DNA from: Arion vulgaris
Taxonomy: Eukaryota; Mollusca; Gastropoda; Stylommatophora; Arionidae
Length of the DNA stretch: 64,000 nt
Direction: 5' to 3'
NCBI GenBank assembly: GCA_020796225.1
Contig: CM036759.1
Span: 21,091,813-21,155,812, forward strand
Below are positions 59,773 to 64,000 of the stretch, one piece after another. Under the pieces are notes generated by a model, which made no database searches, was not told where the DNA came from, and saw only the letters and a program-made list of their open reading frames with translations. Made by a program: the position numbers and the translations under genes. Position 1 is the first letter of the stretch; each line of letters starts with the position of its first letter.

Positions 59773-60269
59773 TAAGAGATGTAATCTTAAAGTACGAAAT
59801 CTAATTTTGGAGTAATAGATGTTATTCATAGAAGTGCCATATATGTATGTAGTATGTGCAAGCAACACAAGTGTTCATGCGTACACGGATGACGACTCAA
59901 AGCAAAAGGAAAGAAAGTTATGTCTTATATGTGCAAGAAAGAGACGGAGAGAACAAGAGAAGATGATCTAACGAGAAGGGTGGGCATAATTTTGAAAGTT
60001 CTGTTCTACATTTAGATTTTTGTATTTATACTTCTACTTCAGATTGCTAGAGATTAATTTTAGTACAAGACAGAATAACTAAATCAGTTATAGAGATGCT
60101 GCCAGTAATAAGGTGTAAATTAGTAATCAGGAAGTTGATCAGATGTTGTCTCGAAGAGCTGGGAATTAAAATCAATGTGTTTTGGAGTTTTCCAATTTAT
60201 GCTGGAGATGAGTGTGGTATATTACAAGTTGTATGTACACAATAATTGTTTTTCAATTCCATAGACTAA

Positions 60270-60565
60270 ACAGAAAACAGCACACAACAATCTTTTGTCT
60301 AAGAACAGGTCACTGCAGGCTCAACCATCACATACAGAGAATAAAGCCTGCTCAGTGTGCATGCCAGACAGAAACACAGACTCCAGAGGACATCCTGCAG
60401 TCATGTCCATCATACATACACCAACGAAATGAAACATGGCCTCATGAACAAAGTTTACAGACCAAGCTATGAAGAACTTTCGAAGAACTCCAACTGACAT
60501 GCAGCTTCATAGAGGCAACCCATCTCATGGTTTAGACGAGTCTACGAAACCGAACGGGAAGAAGA
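60270..60565 (+). mobile_element. LINE 3' end with (GAA)n tail
   Basis: Plus reading TTIFCLRTGHCRLNHHIQR, then CQTETQTPEDILQSCPSY, then QTKLWRTFEELQLTCSFIEA, which is the C-terminal region that follows the RT in some LINEs. After stops comes CGAAACCGAACGGGAAGAAG and (GAA)n. 5'-truncated; only this terminal part remains. Confidence 0.82.
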
Positions 60566-60734
60566 AGAAGATAATTCCATATATTTGATTATCAATGATA
60601 AAACTTGGCATTTACCAACCGATAGTCAATTAGTTTACGAATCTACAGTCTAACAGTATCTTCGTTTTATTAAAATCACAAGATATATCTCTTACTTGAC
60701 TGTGTGATACATTCTGACATTTTATAATGGGATA

Positions 60735-60985
60735 TTTGGTACCGACAAATTACATACTTTGGTCACATCAAGCGTCACGATGGCCTGGAAAGAACAATAC
60801 TAGAAGGCAGGGTCCCAGGACGCAGAGGCAGAGGCAGACCAAGAAGAAGATGGCTACAAGATATCAAAGAAACCATGAACATGACCATTGACGAAGTGGG
60901 TGAACTGGCAAGAGACAGAGTGAATTTCAGATGTGCTGCAACGAGAGCAACGTCCTATAAAGGATACGCACCTTGATGATGATTT
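60735..60985 (+). mobile_element. LINE 3' end, same family as 15367-16389
   Basis: Reads RQITYFGHIKRHDGLERT, LEGRVPGRRGRGRPRRRW, DEVGELARDRVN and ATSYKGYAP before a stop and GATGATGAT. The frame is intact over about 75 codons, so it is younger than the copy at 15367. Confidence 0.87.
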
Positions 60986-61544
60986 GGTACCAGATAGTTG
61001 TGAAAATGATCAATCAGTTCTGATACAATGCAACAGTAAAACTCACTCCAGATGTGGTACTTCAAATACAGTTGTTATGTTTATAAAATCTTACAGTTTC
61101 CCACTGTCTACATTAGTGTCTTATTTTACAATATGCATATAGACTTTGGCTGAAATTCTGATGTGACTGTCATATGTGCAGTTAGGTGTCTAAAGAGAGT
61201 GCAATATATTCACGTTTTCGGCGCAAACTACACAGATTACAACAAGTGATTAACTTTATAGATAAGAATTAACGCAACCAAAGAAACAAGCAATGGGACC
61301 TTGTCTCATGGAAGCCATTATATGACTACGTTTTCTGCTGACAACTGTTGTTTCAAAATTATTTATTATTTTTATTAATACGTTCGATTCCGATGGTATA
61401 TAAATGCTAGACTCTGTTGTTTACCAGTGCCCGAATGCTGTTACACGAGAGTAAGACCTGTGTTACCCAAACTGCTCAACATATATTTATATATGTAAAT
61501 ATACAACCACGCACGGTCAATCCCAGTAAGGTAATGTAATGAAT
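60986..61544. other. Unique sequence with a SINE relic at 61141-61290
   Basis: TTGGCTGAAATTCTGATGTG and AACTACACAGATTACAACAA then GTGATTAA look like decayed SINE-A. Otherwise nothing. Confidence 0.35.
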
Positions 61545-61742
61545 TTCCCCCGATCCAGAAGCACTTGAGCTGAAAGCTCTTCGGCTCGGTGTCATGGACA
61601 TCGTAACCCTTCGGTTCGGTGCCACGAACACCGTAAATCTGGGGAACCTGTAGATTTTCTGCCAGTCCACGGAGTTGAACCCGCACTTACAGAGGACTAG
61701 TCACCCGTTAGTCCAACGCGTTACGAACACGATGGGCAGGCG
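61545..61742 (-). mobile_element. SINE-F copy, full length
   Basis: Minus: GCGTTGGACTAACGGGTGAC (A-box region), GTGCGGGTTCAACTCCGTGG (B box), body ATTTACGGTGTTCGTGGCAC and AGCTCAAGTGCTTCTGGATC, then a short GAAATTCATTACATTAC end. Confidence 0.88.
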
Positions 61743-61943
61743 GGCAATGTAATGAAATCAGACTTTAAATGCACATCAGATCTGTTCGTGTTAGAGTGGC
61801 TGGAGGGGCTATAGCCTGGCTGTGGTTTAACACATGCAGCAGCTGTTCCCATTTGACCATGACGAGGTCATAGGTACTTGACCAAGACAGAACTACAGAC
61901 ACCAATGACCCGCTGTTTTTTTAGTTTGTTCGGAACACCATGA

Positions 61944-62128
61944 ACTTCTTCTTCTTCTTTCGTCGTCGCACTGCTACCGGGTTGTTGCCCAGTGTCGTGG
62001 TTTTCTGTTTTTGTCTTGCGCTGTTCTGGTGGCTTGTGTGATTGTTATTTTTGCTCTTTTACAGGATTCTGCTACGCCATCAAACCATCTTTCCCGTGGT
62101 CTTCCTCTTGCCTTCTTTCAATGAAATG
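61944..62128 (-). mobile_element. LINE 3' end (WFDGVAESC-type) with (GAA)n tail
   Basis: Minus reading ARGRPRERWFDGVAESCKR then AKITITQATRTAQDKNRKPR, HWATTR and a stop, followed by GCAGTGCGACGACGAAAG and (GAA)n at 61944-61960. Intact C-terminal frame of about 45 codons. Confidence 0.82.
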
Positions 62129-62860
62129 TAACGTCGTTCTCAAGCAAGATTGGTTAGAAGAGAAATATCACCCGCCATCTACTGCTTTTATACACCGCTT
62201 GTTTTATTTATTTTTATATTTACTTACTTAGTTACTTACTTATTCCTGTCTGCTCGCCGAGAAGCATAGGATCTTAACATCTGTTAGTCCCTTTTCCCGG
62301 ACTTTTTTCTTTCCAAAATAACCAGCATCTTTCAGTTCACCAAGAAGACTGTCTCCAGATCTGTGTATGCTTCCTCTTTTCCGTATTCGTTATGGGTTCC
62401 ACTCACAAACGCTTTATTTGCGATACCAAATTTTTAAATATTTACTACTAAAAACTATACTTAAACTTCTACCTTTATTTCGTGATTTTGTTGTGATCAA
62501 ATGGTCTAACTGTAATGCGCCGCCATGTACATAGCTCATCTACTTTATTCTTCTTTATGTCTTTCCCATCGTCTTCTTATTGCGTTTCTATTTAGGTATT
62601 AAGTGGGTTATTGAATATTGTCAATAACATCATTACAACTTCCTCCAAATCTGCTAATTTACTGGCATCCGTGACACGCTGGTAGATCCAGTATTCTTCT
62701 CTATCTTAATTCTAGCAGTGGTAACTATGCCAACCCTTTCAGTCCATCATTTTGTTGAGCTCCTGACGTATTTATATTGAAAAGTATGCTGAAATAGACA
62801 GCATACTGGCTTTGCTTTAAATTTAAAAAAAAAACACACTGTCGACCAATATATCGGCTT
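62129..62860. other. Unique intron sequence
   Basis: No recognised features. Confidence 0.35.
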
Positions 62861-62867
62861 CATTACA

Positions 62868-63071
62868 AGACAGGCACTGTTTTGGAACCCGCAGGGAAAG
62901 AGGAGATGGGGAAGGCTTAGACAGACCTGGAGAGGAGAGCTGGAGGCTGATATTAAAAGGATAGGTAAAACATTGAAAGAGTTGGAGGAGATGGTAAGAG
63001 AGAGAAAGAGCTGGAGGAAGTTTGTTGAAGACCTGTGCTCCGCTGTGAGTTGAAAGGTGAAGAAGAAGAAG
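62868..63071 (+). mobile_element. LINE 3' end (NPQGKR-type) with (GAA)n tail
   Basis: Reads RQALFWNPQGKRRWGRLRQT, WRGELEADIKRIGKTLKE and SWRKFVEDLCSAVS to a stop at about 63054. This is the well-known C-terminus of an RTE/other-type endonuclease-RT found in many invertebrate LINEs. The tail GAAGAAGAAGAAG follows. The frame is intact. Confidence 0.88.
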
Positions 63072-63179
63072 TATATAGGCTTAGAAGTACAAAGGGGCTA
63101 AGAATGTGTCTATTTTAGCAAGATGTTAACATTTTTACTTATGTTAACATAAACAAACAACAGTTTCAAATTACCATGT

Positions 63180-63334
63180 GATACCTCCAAAGTTGGAGAA
63201 GACCCCACCTGTATGGCGAGGTAACCAATAAAATGGTAAGCAGGCTTTCACGTAAAAATCAGCCAGAAGCACCCCCACCAGGCGCAATGGCTACGCCTAG
63301 ATTCATAGCGGGCGAACGCAGAAGAAGAAGTAAC
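63180..63334 (+). mobile_element. Repeat-G copy with (GAA)n tail
   Basis: CTCCAAAGTTGGAGAAGACC, CACGTAAAAATCAGCCAGAA, ATAGCGGGCGAACGCAGAAG then (GAA)n. It fixes the orientation of family G. Confidence 0.78.
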
Positions 63335-63681
63335 CTCCATCCAACGTCTACTTTCTTTGCTAAATCCTAACAAATCTTCACATTTGTTCACAAAATGCTT
63401 AACTTCAATCTGCTAAGCCGCATCTCTGTGACCTTTGATCTTCACATGTTCTATTTGATTATCCCAAATTTGCTTTTATTTGAAAGTATTATCTGAAAGT
63501 AAAATCGACTAGCTTACACCTCACAAAGTGACTTATTAACTTATTATGACATCTAAGTGGTATTCTCATGGGCGTATACTTTTATTATCATACGGAGCCG
63601 TGTCTCATTTAATATTGGACGAACACGTTGTAAAATGAAAGTTGTAAACTATTTACTTTTTTCCCCATATAGTATCAATTG
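63335..63681. other. Unique intron sequence
   Basis: No recognised features. Confidence 0.35.
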
Positions 63682-63854
63682 TGGGCGTCTGCAACTTAGC
63701 GGTAGTGAGCTTGATGAACCAAGAGTACCTGGTTCAAACTTCGCAGTGGCCGCTTTGGGAGCAAATTTTTTCCTGTGGATTTTTACATACGGTCAAAATA
63801 GACTTCACAGTTCAGAAAGAAATGACAAACTACTGAGTTGGTACCTAGAAAATA
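63682..63854 (+). mobile_element. SINE-D copy whose 3' body is amplified
   Basis: Head GTGGGCGTCTGCAACTTAGC, GAGTACCTGGTTCAAACTTC (B box), body AAATTTTTTCCTGTGGATTT. From 63795 the body segment starting AAAATAGACTTCACAGTTCA is repeated in tandem. Confidence 0.88.
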
Positions 63855-64000
63855 GACTTCACAGTTCAGAAAGAAATGACAAACTACTGAGTTGGTACCT
63901 AGAAAATAGACTTCACAGTTCAGAAAGAAATGACAAACTACTGAGTTGGTACCTAGAAAATAGACTTCACAGTTCAGAAAGAAATGACAAACTACTGAGT
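63795..64000 (+). repeat. Minisatellite made from SINE-D body, 54-bp unit, at least 3.8 copies
   Basis: Starts at 63795, 63849, 63903 and 63957, with identical 54-bp units (AAAATAGACTTCACAGTTCA ... TTGGTACCTAG). It continues past the window edge. The unit matches the SINE-D segment just before the family's GGCACCACTT region. Confidence 0.97.

Larger units (their letters stand above)
35020..64000 (-). other. Meis: Presumed upstream Meis intron (at least 29 kb, no exon seen)
   Basis: The sequence 5' of the exon at 34874-35019 on the minus strand. The preceding Meis exon should encode the Ser/Gly-rich linker and end one base into a Gly codon at a GT donor. I looked for this and did not find it, so the whole stretch is interpreted as intron. 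An unrelated nested gene is not excluded, but none was recognised. Confidence 0.6.

Overview
This is eukaryotic, intron-scale, AT-rich animal DNA with almost no protein-coding sequence. The one gene I can support is a Meis/homothorax-type TALE homeobox gene on the minus strand. Two consecutive exons are present: 34874-35019 (146 bp, N-terminal arm and helix 1 of the homeodomain) and 6642-6718 (77 bp, the PYP loop, helix 2 and most of helix 3). Both have consensus acceptors and donors and their reading phases join. They are separated by an intron of about 28.2 kb. The last homeodomain residues must lie beyond the left end. The MEINOX-domain exons were not found and presumably lie beyond the right end, so nearly the whole window is intron of one developmental regulator.

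The rest is repeats. (1) About 30 minisatellite or simple-sequence arrays (units of 17 to 92 bp, up to about 25 copies) occupy roughly a fifth of the window. (2) Dispersed SINE-like families: A and B (related, about 250 bp, (GAA)n tails), C, D, F (tRNA-like heads), E (tRNA-like head, about 400 bp, ATCA/CAAT tail) and G (unclassified, (GAA)n tail). Several copies have visible target-site duplications (TSDs). (3) Truncated LINE 3' ends from several families, one with reverse-transcriptase motifs including YADD. (4) Two hAT-like MITEs with perfect 8-bp TSDs and one mariner-like MITE inside a (TA)n tract. (5) Penelope-like fragments with degenerate hammerhead-like cores.

Organism: the homeobox sequence shows a metazoan. 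The SINE and LINE styles suggest a lophotrochozoan, perhaps a mollusc; that is an inference from memory, not a database result.

Layout: 1-6641, intron 3' of the second exon, with the 52-bp and 74-bp arrays and SINEs A and B. 6642-34873, the exon pair and the intron between them, with the 33-, 56-, 17-, 67- and 59-bp arrays, the RT-bearing LINE and unique blocks that could be regulatory. 35020-64000, upstream intron, with the 42-, 41-, 40-, 62-, 50-, 41-, 21- and 35-bp arrays and a 54-bp array running off the right edge that is copied from the inside of a SINE. A recurring pattern is that minisatellites start at, or are made from, retroelement ends.
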